Shown one piece after another: positions 1 to 5,467 of a DNA stretch of 5,510 nucleotides. The position numbers were made by a program, and so were the translations under genes. Numbering within the stretch: position 1 is the first letter of the stretch; each line of letters begins with the position of its first letter. The notes under the pieces are model-generated. The model saw only the letters and a list, made by a program, of their open reading frames with translations. It made no database searches and had not been told where the DNA came from. Source of the DNA: Rhodoferax sp. (GTDB lineage Bacteria; Pseudomonadota; Gammaproteobacteria; Burkholderiales; Burkholderiaceae_C); NCBI GenBank assembly GCA_029946045.1, contig JAQSDS010000479.1, positions 4,430 through 9,939 on the forward strand, given 5' to 3'.

Positions 1-2
1 TG

Positions 3-46
3 TTGGGGTCAGCGCACGTCGCTGCGCGAGTGGTCTGACCCGCAAG
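3..46. repeat. Hairpin repeat, diverged copy upstream of trhO
   Basis: This is a diverged copy of the palindromic repeat found four more times in the window. The hairpin core is 6-41, with outer arms GGGTCAG (6-12) and CTGACCC (35-41), an inner CAC/GTG pairing and a TCGC/GCGA stem around a TGC triloop. It differs from the other copies by A to C at 13, which costs the eighth outer pair, and A to G at 18, the unpaired bulge. The wider flank shared by the operon copies (AATYAG on the left, GGTATCA on the right) is not retained on the right; the left flank is cut by the window edge. A TTTTT run follows at 47-51, but it is 5 nt from the stem, so a terminator for an unseen upstream gene is possible though not convincing. 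Confidence 0.85.
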
Positions 47-63
47 TTTTTCTATTTAACCCA

Positions 64-1014
64 ATGCACTACCTGACCGCCGCCTTTTACAAATTTATCG
101 ACCTGCCAGACTACGTCGCGCTGAAAGAACCCCTGCTGGCGTTCTGCCAGCAACACGGCGTGAAAGGCATGATTTTGCTGGCCACCGAGGGCATCAACAG
201 CACCATTGCCGGCCCGGCCGAGGGTGTGCACGCGGTGCTGGCCTATTTGCGCCAAGACCCGCGACTGGCCGACTTGCAGCACAAGGAAGCCTGGTCGGAC
301 AAAGCACCGTTTTACCGCATGAAGGTGCGCCTGAAACGCGAAATCGTCACGCTCGGCGTGCCTGCGGCCAACCCGGCCAAACTGGCGGGCACCTATGTCA
401 AACCTGCCGACTGGAACCAGCTGATCTCGGACCCCGAGGTGGTGGTGGTCGACACCCGCAACCATTACGAAGTGGACATCGGCAGTTTCGCCGGCGCGCT
501 CAATCCGCACATCGACAGCTTTTCGGAACTGCCGCAGTGGGTCGAACAGACTGCGGCACTGAACCCTGCCAGTGGCAAAAAACCCAAAGTGGCGATGTTC
601 TGTACCGGTGGCATCCGCTGCGAAAAGTCCACAGCGCTGCTGCGCGCCCAGGGCTTTGACGAGGTTTACCACCTTGAAGGCGGCATTTTGAAATACCTGG
701 AAACCGTGCCGCCAGAGCAAAGCCTGTGGCATGGGGCCTGCTTTGTTTTTGACGAACGGGTGTCGGTCGGTCACGGCCTCGAGGTTGGCGAATACGGCCT
801 GTGCCGGGCTTGCCGCATGCCTATCAGCGAGGCCGACAAGTTGTCGCCGCTGTTCGAGGACGGCGTCAGCTGCGCGCGGTGCCACGCCATCACCAGCGAC
901 AGCCAGAAAGCCGGCGCCCGCGAACGCAAGCGCCAATGGGACTTGGCCAAGGCGCGCGGACTGGACTGGGTTGGGGCGTTGAATGTGTTAAATTTACCAG
1001 GTAGTCAAAATTAA
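64..1014 (+). CDS. trhO: tRNA uridine(34) hydroxylase, TrhO/YceA family (rhodanese domain)
   Basis: TrhO enzymes perform the oxygen-dependent 5-hydroxylation of uridine 34 in tRNA anticodons, the first step toward cmo5U/mo5U wobble modifications, in the cytoplasm. The 316-residue product has the expected architecture. An N-terminal alpha/beta domain (about 1-95) carries the family-type opening YLTAAFYKF and the stretch GMILLATEGINSTIAG. A rhodanese domain (about 120-215) follows, with VVDTRNHYE and the active loop CTGGIRCEKST, placing the likely catalytic cysteine at Cys180 and a second at Cys186. The C-terminal region has two CxxC pairs (Cys247/250 and Cys270/273) followed by a basic tail, all usual for the family. 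The ATG at 64 fits the family N-terminus, but no good Shine-Dalgarno is visible before it. The gene starts 17 bp after a hairpin repeat and appears monocistronic. Its closest paralogue type would be a plain sulfurtransferase, which lacks the flanking domains. Confidence 0.93.
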   Translation: MHYLTAAFYKFIDLPDYVALKEPLLAFCQQHGVKGMILLATEGINSTIAGPAEGVHAVLAYLRQDPRLADLQHKEAWSDKAPFYRMKVRLKREIVTLGVPAANPAKLAGTYVKPADWNQLISDPEVVVVDTRNHYEVDIGSFAGALNPHIDSFSELPQWVEQTAALNPASGKKPKVAMFCTGGIRCEKSTALLRAQGFDEVYHLEGGILKYLETVPPEQSLWHGACFVFDERVSVGHGLEVGEYGLCRACRMPISEADKLSPLFEDGVSCARCHAITSDSQKAGARERKRQWDLAKARGLDWVGALNVLNLPGSQN

Positions 1015-1018
1015 CTAC
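1001..1018. promoter_or_regulatory. Possible operator of the toxin-antitoxin module
   Basis: An imperfect palindrome with outer arms GTAGT (1001-1005) and ACTAC (1014-1018) matches its own reverse complement at 14 of 18 positions, in the pattern GTAGTnAAnnTTnACTAC. It overlaps the last codons and stop of trhO and lies 21 bp before the antitoxin start, in a locally AT-rich stretch. Ribbon-helix-helix antitoxins usually bind short palindromes just upstream of their own gene, so autoregulation here is plausible. I cannot pick a convincing -35/-10 pair, and the symmetry may be chance. Confidence 0.35.
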
Positions 1019-1039
1019 TCAACGCATTGGAGTCCACAA

Positions 1040-1357
1040 ATGCCTGTCACTTCAGAGCCAAGTCGCCCTACCAGCCTGAAATTGCCAGTCGCCCTGAAGG
1101 CGCAGCTTGCGCGTGATGCGCAAAATGCCGGTCTGTCCTTGCACGCATTCATGGTTCAAACCCTGGCCGATGCAGCGCGCAGAACACGTCTTCAGGAATC
1201 ATTTGCACAAGATTCCATGACCGCTTTAAGCGACATGAAATCAAGCAAGCTGGGCTACGAACTGACGGATGTACGGAGCTACTTTTCCGCCATGTCCCGT
1301 CACAGAGTCGGTCTTCAAGACAAACCGGAAAAACCCCAGCCGGCACGTCTGGGCTGA
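1040..1357 (+). CDS. Ribbon-helix-helix antitoxin of a type II toxin-antitoxin pair
   Basis: This 105-residue protein is the likely antitoxin and DNA-binding autorepressor for the toxin encoded next to it. Residues 11-48 fit a ribbon-helix-helix fold: a short strand TSLKLP (11-16), a helix (about 17-30), the turn GLS (31-33) and a second helix ending in ADAARR. The C-terminal half (about 50-90), with the GYELTDVRSYFSAMSRHR segment, resembles the toxin-wrapping tail of CopG/Arc-type antitoxins and should neutralise the toxin. TTGGAG lies before the ATG, with GGAG at 1029-1032 and 7 nt spacing, so the start is well supported. The toxin begins 3 bp after its stop, the typical antitoxin-first order. 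Family membership is inferred from fold pattern and context rather than from a unique motif. Confidence 0.8.
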   Translation: MPVTSEPSRPTSLKLPVALKAQLARDAQNAGLSLHAFMVQTLADAARRTRLQESFAQDSMTALSDMKSSKLGYELTDVRSYFSAMSRHRVGLQDKPEKPQPARLG

Positions 1358-1360
1358 TTC

Positions 1361-1663
1361 ATGCCACGGGTTTTCCTGAGCCAGGCCGCGTTTGACGACC
1401 TGCTGCGACTGGAAGAATTTCTTGCAGAATCCATGGATCCGATGCGCGGCGAATTGCTGGAATTTATTCTGGATGCACTTCAGGTTCTAACCCACCAGCC
1501 AGGTATTGGTCGTCCGGTTGGCGCTGGCTTACGAGAATTGATTATTTCTCACAAGCGCAGCGGCTATCTGGCACGTTATGAATTTGACGATGTCAGTGAT
1601 CTGGTGCTGGTGGCTCGTATTCGCCATCAACGGGAATCCGGTTACACCGAGCTAGAACTTTGA
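1361..1663 (+). CDS. ParE/RelE-superfamily toxin
   Basis: This 100-residue protein has the size and motifs of the ParE/RelE toxin fold. It has two N-terminal helices (about 8-45) with LxxLxxxPxxGRPV-type spacing (HQPGIGRPV, 46-53, Arg51). LRELII (57-62), SGYLARYEF (67-75) and the C-terminal strand VARIRHQRESGY (84-95) follow; RIRHQRE is characteristic of this family. ParE members poison DNA gyrase and RelE members cleave mRNA on the ribosome; the sequence alone does not settle which applies, though the ParE-like spacing makes gyrase the slightly better guess. The start is 3 bp after the antitoxin stop without a strong Shine-Dalgarno, suggesting translational coupling. Its stop faces the dehydrogenase stop across 5 bp. 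No frameshift or truncation is visible, so the module looks intact. Confidence 0.83.
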   Translation: MPRVFLSQAAFDDLLRLEEFLAESMDPMRGELLEFILDALQVLTHQPGIGRPVGAGLRELIISHKRSGYLARYEFDDVSDLVLVARIRHQRESGYTELEL

Positions 1664-1673
1664 CCAGGTCAAA
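1659..1673. other. Palindrome joining two convergent stop codons
   Basis: TTTGACC (1659-1665) and GGTCAAA (1667-1673) form a perfect 7-bp inverted repeat around a single base at 1666. Each arm holds the TGA stop of one convergent gene: the toxin on the + strand (1661-1663) and the dehydrogenase on the - strand (1669-1671). With a 1-nt centre and no T-run it cannot be an ordinary intrinsic terminator. No terminator is visible for either gene, so transcripts probably overlap here. Confidence 0.5.
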
Positions 1674-3459
1674 ACGCCTCTAGCGCCAAGCCAGTGACGC
1701 AGCCCGCCCCATCCACAATGCTGTCGCGCAGGCCCGGGGCCTTGGTCAGCAGGTGGTCGGCGTAAAAACGTGCGGTGGTGATCTTGGCTTGCATGAAGGC
1801 CGCGTTTTGCCCTTGGGCCAATAGCCCCTGAGCCACCAGCAAGGCGCGCGCCAGTTGCCAGCCTGCCATCAGGTTGCCTGCCAACATGAGGTAGGGCACG
1901 CTGCCGGCAAAAACGTCGTTGGGCTGGGTCTTGGTGTTGGCCGCCACAAAAGCCACCACGTCCAGGAAAGCCAGCCGTGCTGCTTTCAGACGTTTGGCCA
2001 CCGCCTGGGCATCGTCACCGCCGTTTTGCAGCAGTTCGGCTTCGGTGGCCTCGATCTGCGCGGCAATGCCTTTGGCGGTCAGGCCACCGTCGCGTGCAGT
2101 CTTACGCCCCACCAAGTCATTGGCCTGAATAGCCGTGGTGCCTTCGTAAATGGTCAGGATTTTGGCGTCGCGGTAATACTGGGCACAGCCGGTTTCTTCG
2201 ATGAAGCCCATGCCACCATGGACCTGCACGCCCAGCGAGGTCACCTCCAAGCTCATCTCGGTGCTGTAGCCCTTGATCAGCGGCACCATGAATTCGTAGA
2301 ACGCCTGGTTTTGCTTGCGCGTGTCGGCATCCATGTGGTGGTGCGCCGCATCGTAGGCCGCAGCCGCCACGCTGGACAGGGCACGGCAGCCCTCGGTGTA
2401 AGCACGCATGGTCATCAGCATGCGTTTCACATCGGGGTGGTGGATGATGGGGCCTGCCGCCGGCAGCGAGCCGTCAACCGGACGGCTCTGGATGCGCTCC
2501 TTGGCAAATTCCACCGCTTTCTGATAAGCCCGGTCGGCAATGGCGATGCCCTGCACGCCGACACCATAACGGGCCGCGTTCATCATGATGAACATGTACT
2601 CCAGACCGCGGTTTTCCTGGCCCACCAGGTAACCGATGGCACCACCATGGTCGCCAAACTGCAGGACGGCCGTGGGGCTGGCCTTGATGCCCATCTTGTG
2701 CTCGATGCTGACGCAGTGCACGTCGTTGCGCGCACCGATTGAACCGTCGGCATTGACCATGAATTTCGGCACGACAAAAAGGCTGATGCCTTTCACGCCT
2801 TCGGGTGCGCCAGCAACGCGGGCCAGCACCAAATGGACGATGTTGTCGGCCATGTCATGCTCACCCCAGGTGATGTAAATTTTGGTGCCAGCCACCTTGT
2901 AGCTGCCATCCGCCTGCGGTTCAGCGCGGGTGCGCACAGCGGCCAGGTCACTGCCGGCTTGCGGCTCGGTCAGGTTCATGGTGCCGGTCCACTCGCCGCT
3001 GACGAGTTTTTCGAGATAGATGGCGTTGAGTTCCGGACTGCCTGCCGTGAGCAACGCCCCGATGGCGCCGTCAGTCAGCAAGGGGCACAGGGCAAAACTC
3101 AGGTTGGCCGCATTCTGCATTTCACCTACCGCCGAGCCAATGGTCTTGGGCAAGCCCTGACCACCGAAGTCAGTCGGGTGTTGCAGCCCTTGCCAGCCAG
3201 CTTCGGTGTATTGTTTGAAAGCTTCCTTGAAGCCCGGAGCGGCAGTGACCACGCCGTCTTTCCAGGTGGACGGGTTTTTATCGCCCTCCCAGTTCAAAGG
3301 CGCGAGCACACCCTCGCAAAACTTGGCGGCTTCTTCAAGCACCGCTTGGGCGGTCTCCAGACCGGCATCTTCCATACCTGGCAGTCGGGCGATCTGGTCA
3401 ATACCGGCCAGATGCTCGATGTTGAACAGCATGTCTTTGACGGGGGCGATGTAGCTCAT
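1669..3459 (-). CDS. Acyl-CoA dehydrogenase, long (about 600-residue) DmdC-like type
   Basis: This FAD enzyme should oxidise an acyl-CoA to the 2,3-enoyl-CoA and pass electrons to the EtfAB protein encoded just upstream. The 596 residues fit the long subfamily with extra N- and C-terminal regions: an N-terminal extension (MSYIAPVKDMLF onward, 1 to about 35), an acyl-CoA dehydrogenase N-terminal helical domain (about 37-158), and a middle beta domain with MNLTEPQAGSDL (161-172) at the flavin site. The C-terminal helical domain (about 280-450) contains VHGGMGF and IYEGTT, making Glu439 the expected catalytic base. An additional C-terminal domain (about 465-590) completes the subfamily layout. 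The ATG at 3459 has AAGGA 7 nt upstream (3467-3471). Relatives include methylmercaptopropionyl-CoA dehydrogenase (DmdC) and general medium/long-chain enzymes; I cannot assign the substrate. Three tandem hairpin repeats separate it from etfA. Confidence 0.93.
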   Translation of the reverse strand: MSYIAPVKDMLFNIEHLAGIDQIARLPGMEDAGLETAQAVLEEAAKFCEGVLAPLNWEGDKNPSTWKDGVVTAAPGFKEAFKQYTEAGWQGLQHPTDFGGQGLPKTIGSAVGEMQNAANLSFALCPLLTDGAIGALLTAGSPELNAIYLEKLVSGEWTGTMNLTEPQAGSDLAAVRTRAEPQADGSYKVAGTKIYITWGEHDMADNIVHLVLARVAGAPEGVKGISLFVVPKFMVNADGSIGARNDVHCVSIEHKMGIKASPTAVLQFGDHGGAIGYLVGQENRGLEYMFIMMNAARYGVGVQGIAIADRAYQKAVEFAKERIQSRPVDGSLPAAGPIIHHPDVKRMLMTMRAYTEGCRALSSVAAAAYDAAHHHMDADTRKQNQAFYEFMVPLIKGYSTEMSLEVTSLGVQVHGGMGFIEETGCAQYYRDAKILTIYEGTTAIQANDLVGRKTARDGGLTAKGIAAQIEATEAELLQNGGDDAQAVAKRLKAARLAFLDVVAFVAANTKTQPNDVFAGSVPYLMLAGNLMAGWQLARALLVAQGLLAQGQNAAFMQAKITTARFYADHLLTKAPGLRDSIVDGAGCVTGLALEAF

Positions 3460-3471
3460 GGGGATTTCCTT

Positions 3472-3527
3472 AATCAGTTGGGGTCAGAGCACATCGCTGC
3501 GCGAGTGGTCTGACCCGCAAGGTATCA
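3472..3527. repeat. 56-bp hairpin repeat, tandem unit 1
   Basis: This is the unit nearest the dehydrogenase start and directly abuts its Shine-Dalgarno AAGGA (3467-3471). The hairpin core is 3481-3516: outer arms GGGTCAGA (3481-3488) and TCTGACCC (3509-3516), a G/G mismatch, CAC/GTG, one bulged A, then TCGC/GCGA closing a TGC triloop. That gives 15 pairs in 36 bases. It differs from units 2 and 3 only at 3475 (C instead of T). Confidence 0.93.
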
Positions 3528-3583
3528 AATTAGTTGGGGTCAGAGCACATCGCTGCGCGAGTGGTCTGACCCGCAAGGTATCA
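3528..3583. repeat. 56-bp hairpin repeat, tandem unit 2
   Basis: This is the middle unit, with its hairpin core at 3537-3572. It is identical to unit 3 over all 56 positions and joins both neighbours without any spacer. No T-run follows the stem on either strand, so it does not look like an intrinsic terminator. Confidence 0.93.
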
Positions 3584-3639
3584 AATTAGTTGGGGTCAGA
3601 GCACATCGCTGCGCGAGTGGTCTGACCCGCAAGGTATCA
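3584..3639. repeat. 56-bp hairpin repeat, tandem unit 3, carrying the etfA stop codon
   Basis: The hairpin core is 3593-3628. The last three bases, TCA at 3637-3639, are the TGA stop codon of etfA on the - strand, so this unit begins, in transcript direction, exactly at that stop. Similarity to the other units continues 2 bp into the coding sequence (AA at 3640-3641). Confidence 0.93.
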
Positions 3640-4566
3640 AAGTGCAGCGGTCAGTTCCGGCACGGCGACAAACAAATCGGCTTCGAGGCCATAGTCGGCC
3701 ACGCTAAAGATCGGTGCCTCGGGGTCTTTGTTGATGGCCACGATGACCTTGCTGTCCTTCATGCCAGCCAGGTGCTGGATGGCCCCACTGATGCCCGCAG
3801 CAATGTAGAGCTGAGGCGCGACGATCTTGCCGGTCTGACCCACTTGCAGGTCGTTGGCGGCGTAGCCTGCATCCACCGCAGCGCGGCTGGCGCCAATGGC
3901 GGCACCCAGCTTGTCGGCCAACGGGGTCATGATCTCGTTGAACTTCTCTTGCGAGCCCAGGGCACGGCCACCGCTGACGATGATCTTGGCGGCGGTGAGT
4001 TCGGGGCGGTCGTTCTTGGCGATCTCGGAACCCAGATAGCTGGTGTTGCCGGGCACAGCCTGCGCAGCGATGGACTCGATGGCGGCCGAGCCACCCAGGG
4101 CAGCAGGATCAAAGCCGGTGGTGCGCACCGTCAGGACCTTGATGGCGTCCAGACTTTGCACGGTGGCGATGGCGTTGCCGGCATAGATGGGGCGCTCGAA
4201 GGTATCGGCACTGATCACCCTGGTCACATCGGAGAGCTGACCGACATCGAGCTTGGCGGCCACGCGCGGGGCCACGTTCTTGCCAGCAGCGGTGGCCGGG
4301 AACAGCAGGTGGCTGTAGTTGGCGGCCAAGGGAACAATGTGGGCCGTGAGGTTTTCAGCAATGCCGTGCGCCAGCGATTCAGCGTCGATGTGCAGCACTT
4401 TGCTGACACCGGCAATTTGGGCCGCTGCCGCCGCAGCCGCAGCCGCGTTGTGGCCAGCGACCAGCACATGCACGTCACCACCGCATTGGACAGCAGCGGT
4501 TACGGTGTTGAGGGTGGCGGGCTTGAGGGAGGCGTTGTCGTGTTCGGCGATGACGAGGGTGGTCAT
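3637..4566 (-). CDS. etfA: Electron transfer flavoprotein alpha subunit
   Basis: EtfA forms a soluble heterodimer with EtfB and binds the FAD that carries electrons from acyl-CoA dehydrogenases to ETF:quinone oxidoreductase. The 309 residues have the usual length. The N-terminal alpha/beta domain (about 1-185) starts [20 protein letters not shown], and the C-terminal FAD-binding domain (about 190-309) has the full motif series: SGGRALGS (198-205), [11 protein letters not shown] (225-235), QVGQTGK (241-247), GISGAIQH (258-265) and [11 protein letters not shown] (277-287). AAAGGA-type Shine-Dalgarno (4573-4578) lies 6 nt before the ATG, fixing the start. A run of nine alanines (41-49) stands where the family normally has a mixed alanine-rich helix. 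The gene is flanked on both sides by hairpin repeats, and its TGA lies inside the downstream one. Confidence 0.97.
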   Translation of the reverse strand: MTTLVIAEHDNASLKPATLNTVTAAVQCGGDVHVLVAGHNAAAAAAAAAQIAGVSKVLHIDAESLAHGIAENLTAHIVPLAANYSHLLFPATAAGKNVAPRVAAKLDVGQLSDVTRVISADTFERPIYAGNAIATVQSLDAIKVLTVRTTGFDPAALGGSAAIESIAAQAVPGNTSYLGSEIAKNDRPELTAAKIIVSGGRALGSQEKFNEIMTPLADKLGAAIGASRAAVDAGYAANDLQVGQTGKIVAPQLYIAAGISGAIQHLAGMKDSKVIVAINKDPEAPIFSVADYGLEADLFVAVPELTAAL

Positions 4567-4578
4567 GAGGAGTCCTTT

Positions 4579-4634
4579 AATCAGTTGGGGTCAGAGCACA
4601 TCGCTATGCGAGTGGTCTGACCCGCAAGGTTTCA
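4579..4634. repeat. 56-bp hairpin repeat between etfB and etfA
   Basis: This single copy has its hairpin core at 4588-4623. It runs from the base next to the etfA Shine-Dalgarno (4573-4578) to the etfB stop codon (TCA at 4632-4634, TGA on the - strand). Compared with the tandem units it differs at the triloop (TAT instead of TGC on the + strand) and by one flank base (T instead of A at 4631). Every stem pair is kept. Confidence 0.93.
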
Positions 4635-5381
4635 CAATACTTTGGCTTCGTTCTTGAGTTTGGCGACCAGCGTGGCCACGTCGGGCACCTTGACGCCGGC
4701 GCTGCGCTTGGGTGGCTCGTTGACCTTGAGGGTCTTGATGCGCGGAGACACATCGACACCGAGGTCTTCGGGCTTGAGGATGTCCATGGGCTTTTTCTTG
4801 GCCTTCATGATGTTGGGCAGGGTGACGTAGCGCGGCTCGTTCAAGCGCAGGTCAGCGGTAACCACGGCTGGCAGGGTGACGCACAGGGTCTCGGAGCCGC
4901 CGTCGATTTCACGCGACACCGTGGCTTTGCCGTCAGCTACTTCAAGTTTGCTGGCAAAGGCGACTTGCGGCAGGTCGGCGAGTGCTGCGAGCATTTGGCC
5001 GGTCTGGTTGCAGTCGTCGTCGATCGCTTGTTTGCCCAGAATGATCAAACCGGGCTGTTCCTTGTCGATCAGGGCTTTGAGCAGTTTGGCCACGGCCAGG
5101 GGCTGCAGTTCTTCAGAGGTTTCGACCAGGATGGCGCGGTCGGCGCCAATCGCCATGGCGGTGCGCAGGGTTTCCTGGCACTGGGTGACGCCACAAGAGA
5201 CGGCAATGATCTCGGTGGCCACGCCTTTTTCTTTCAGGCGTACGGCTTCTTCGATGGCGATTTCGTCAAACGGGTTCATGCTCATTTTGACGTTGGCAGT
5301 GTCCACACCCGTGTTGTCCGACTTGACCCGGACCTTCACGTTGTAGTCCACCACACGCTTGACTGCGACCAGGACTTTCAT
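4632..5381 (-). CDS. etfB: Electron transfer flavoprotein beta subunit
   Basis: EtfB is the AMP-binding partner of EtfA and the subunit that docks onto acyl-CoA dehydrogenases. From the ATG at 5381 the product has 249 residues, the family's normal length, beginning [18 protein letters not shown]. Visible motifs are [18 protein letters not shown] (36-53), [17 protein letters not shown] (116-132), the ETF-beta signature region around [16 protein letters not shown] (156-171), and the recognition loop [15 protein letters not shown] (184-198), in which Leu188 corresponds to the docking leucine of mitochondrial ETF. A longer reading frame from an ATG at 5420 would add 13 residues without family similarity. 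The inner start has GGAGA (5390-5394) at good spacing and is preferred. The gene is first in the etfB-etfA-dehydrogenase operon. Confidence 0.96.
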   Translation of the reverse strand: MKVLVAVKRVVDYNVKVRVKSDNTGVDTANVKMSMNPFDEIAIEEAVRLKEKGVATEIIAVSCGVTQCQETLRTAMAIGADRAILVETSEELQPLAVAKLLKALIDKEQPGLIILGKQAIDDDCNQTGQMLAALADLPQVAFASKLEVADGKATVSREIDGGSETLCVTLPAVVTADLRLNEPRYVTLPNIMKAKKKPMDILKPEDLGVDVSPRIKTLKVNEPPKRSAGVKVPDVATLVAKLKNEAKVL

Positions 5382-5389
5382 ACTGTCTC

Positions 5390-5394
5390 TCTCC
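5390..5394 (-). promoter_or_regulatory. Ribosome binding site deciding the etfB start
   Basis: GGAGA on the - strand lies 8 nt before the ATG at 5381, in good position for that start. The alternative ATG at 5420 has no comparable purine-rich site before it, so the shorter 249-residue product is the real one. Confidence 0.75.
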
Positions 5395-5403
5395 AGAAGG
5401 TTA

Positions 5404-5436
5404 AAAATAGGCACAAACACACCATGCCGACGTCAA
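5404..5436 (-). promoter_or_regulatory. Possible etfB promoter, weak match
   Basis: On the - strand TTGACG (5431-5436) could act as a -35 element, and TATTTT (5404-5409) is the best -10 candidate before the etfB ribosome binding site. The spacer would be 21 bp, too long for an unaided sigma-70 promoter, and shorter spacers give no recognisable -10. The -35 candidate lies inside one half-site of the neighbouring inverted repeats, so activation or repression by a bound regulator is plausible. This is a weak call. Confidence 0.25.
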
Positions 5437-5457
5437 TCTGATTGACGTGCACGTCAA
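5430..5457. promoter_or_regulatory. Operator-like palindromes upstream of the etf operon
   Basis: TTGACGTGCACGTCAA (5442-5457) is a perfect 16-bp palindrome. A second perfect inverted repeat overlaps it: ACGTCAAT (5430-5437), a 3-bp spacer, then ATTGACGT (5441-5448). The stretch therefore has three alternating copies of the half-site TTGACGT. It lies 49-76 bp before the etfB start, in the only sizeable non-coding gap upstream of the operon. Such sites are typical of dimeric repressors or MerR-type regulators. From memory the half-site resembles sites described for LiuR (MerR family, branched-chain amino acid and fatty acid catabolism in proteobacteria); I could not verify that. Confidence 0.65.
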
Positions 5458-5467
5458 CTAAAGGATT

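Noticed and set aside
52..936. Long - strand frame opposite trhO
   Set aside because: It is low-complexity shadow translation without motifs. trhO has its catalytic loop and both CxxC pairs in the other strand.
1664..1668. Bidirectional terminator between toxin and dehydrogenase genes
   Set aside because: The gap is only 5 bp and the palindrome there has a 1-nt centre and no T-run.
1855..2742. Long + strand open frame opposite the dehydrogenase gene
   Set aside because: Its product is a histidine/glycine/valine-rich string with no family motif, as expected for the complement of a high-GC gene. The - strand frame has full acyl-CoA dehydrogenase motifs.
2833..3513. + strand frame ending in NQLGSEHIAARVV, with a similar tail in the frame 3772-4620
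   Set aside because: The shared tail is only the hairpin repeat read in one frame. It is a repeat artefact, not a conserved peptide.
3481..3628. Intrinsic terminators at the repeat hairpins
   Set aside because: The stems are strong, but no T-run follows on either strand, and the operon's downstream gene needs readthrough. Partial attenuation remains possible.
3472..3639. CRISPR array
   Set aside because: There are three direct repeats, but they adjoin without unique spacers, each unit is a long hairpin, and no cas gene is present.
5382..5420. Extended EtfB start at 5420
   Set aside because: The extra 13 residues are outside the family's N-terminus, and the ATG at 5381 has the better ribosome binding site.
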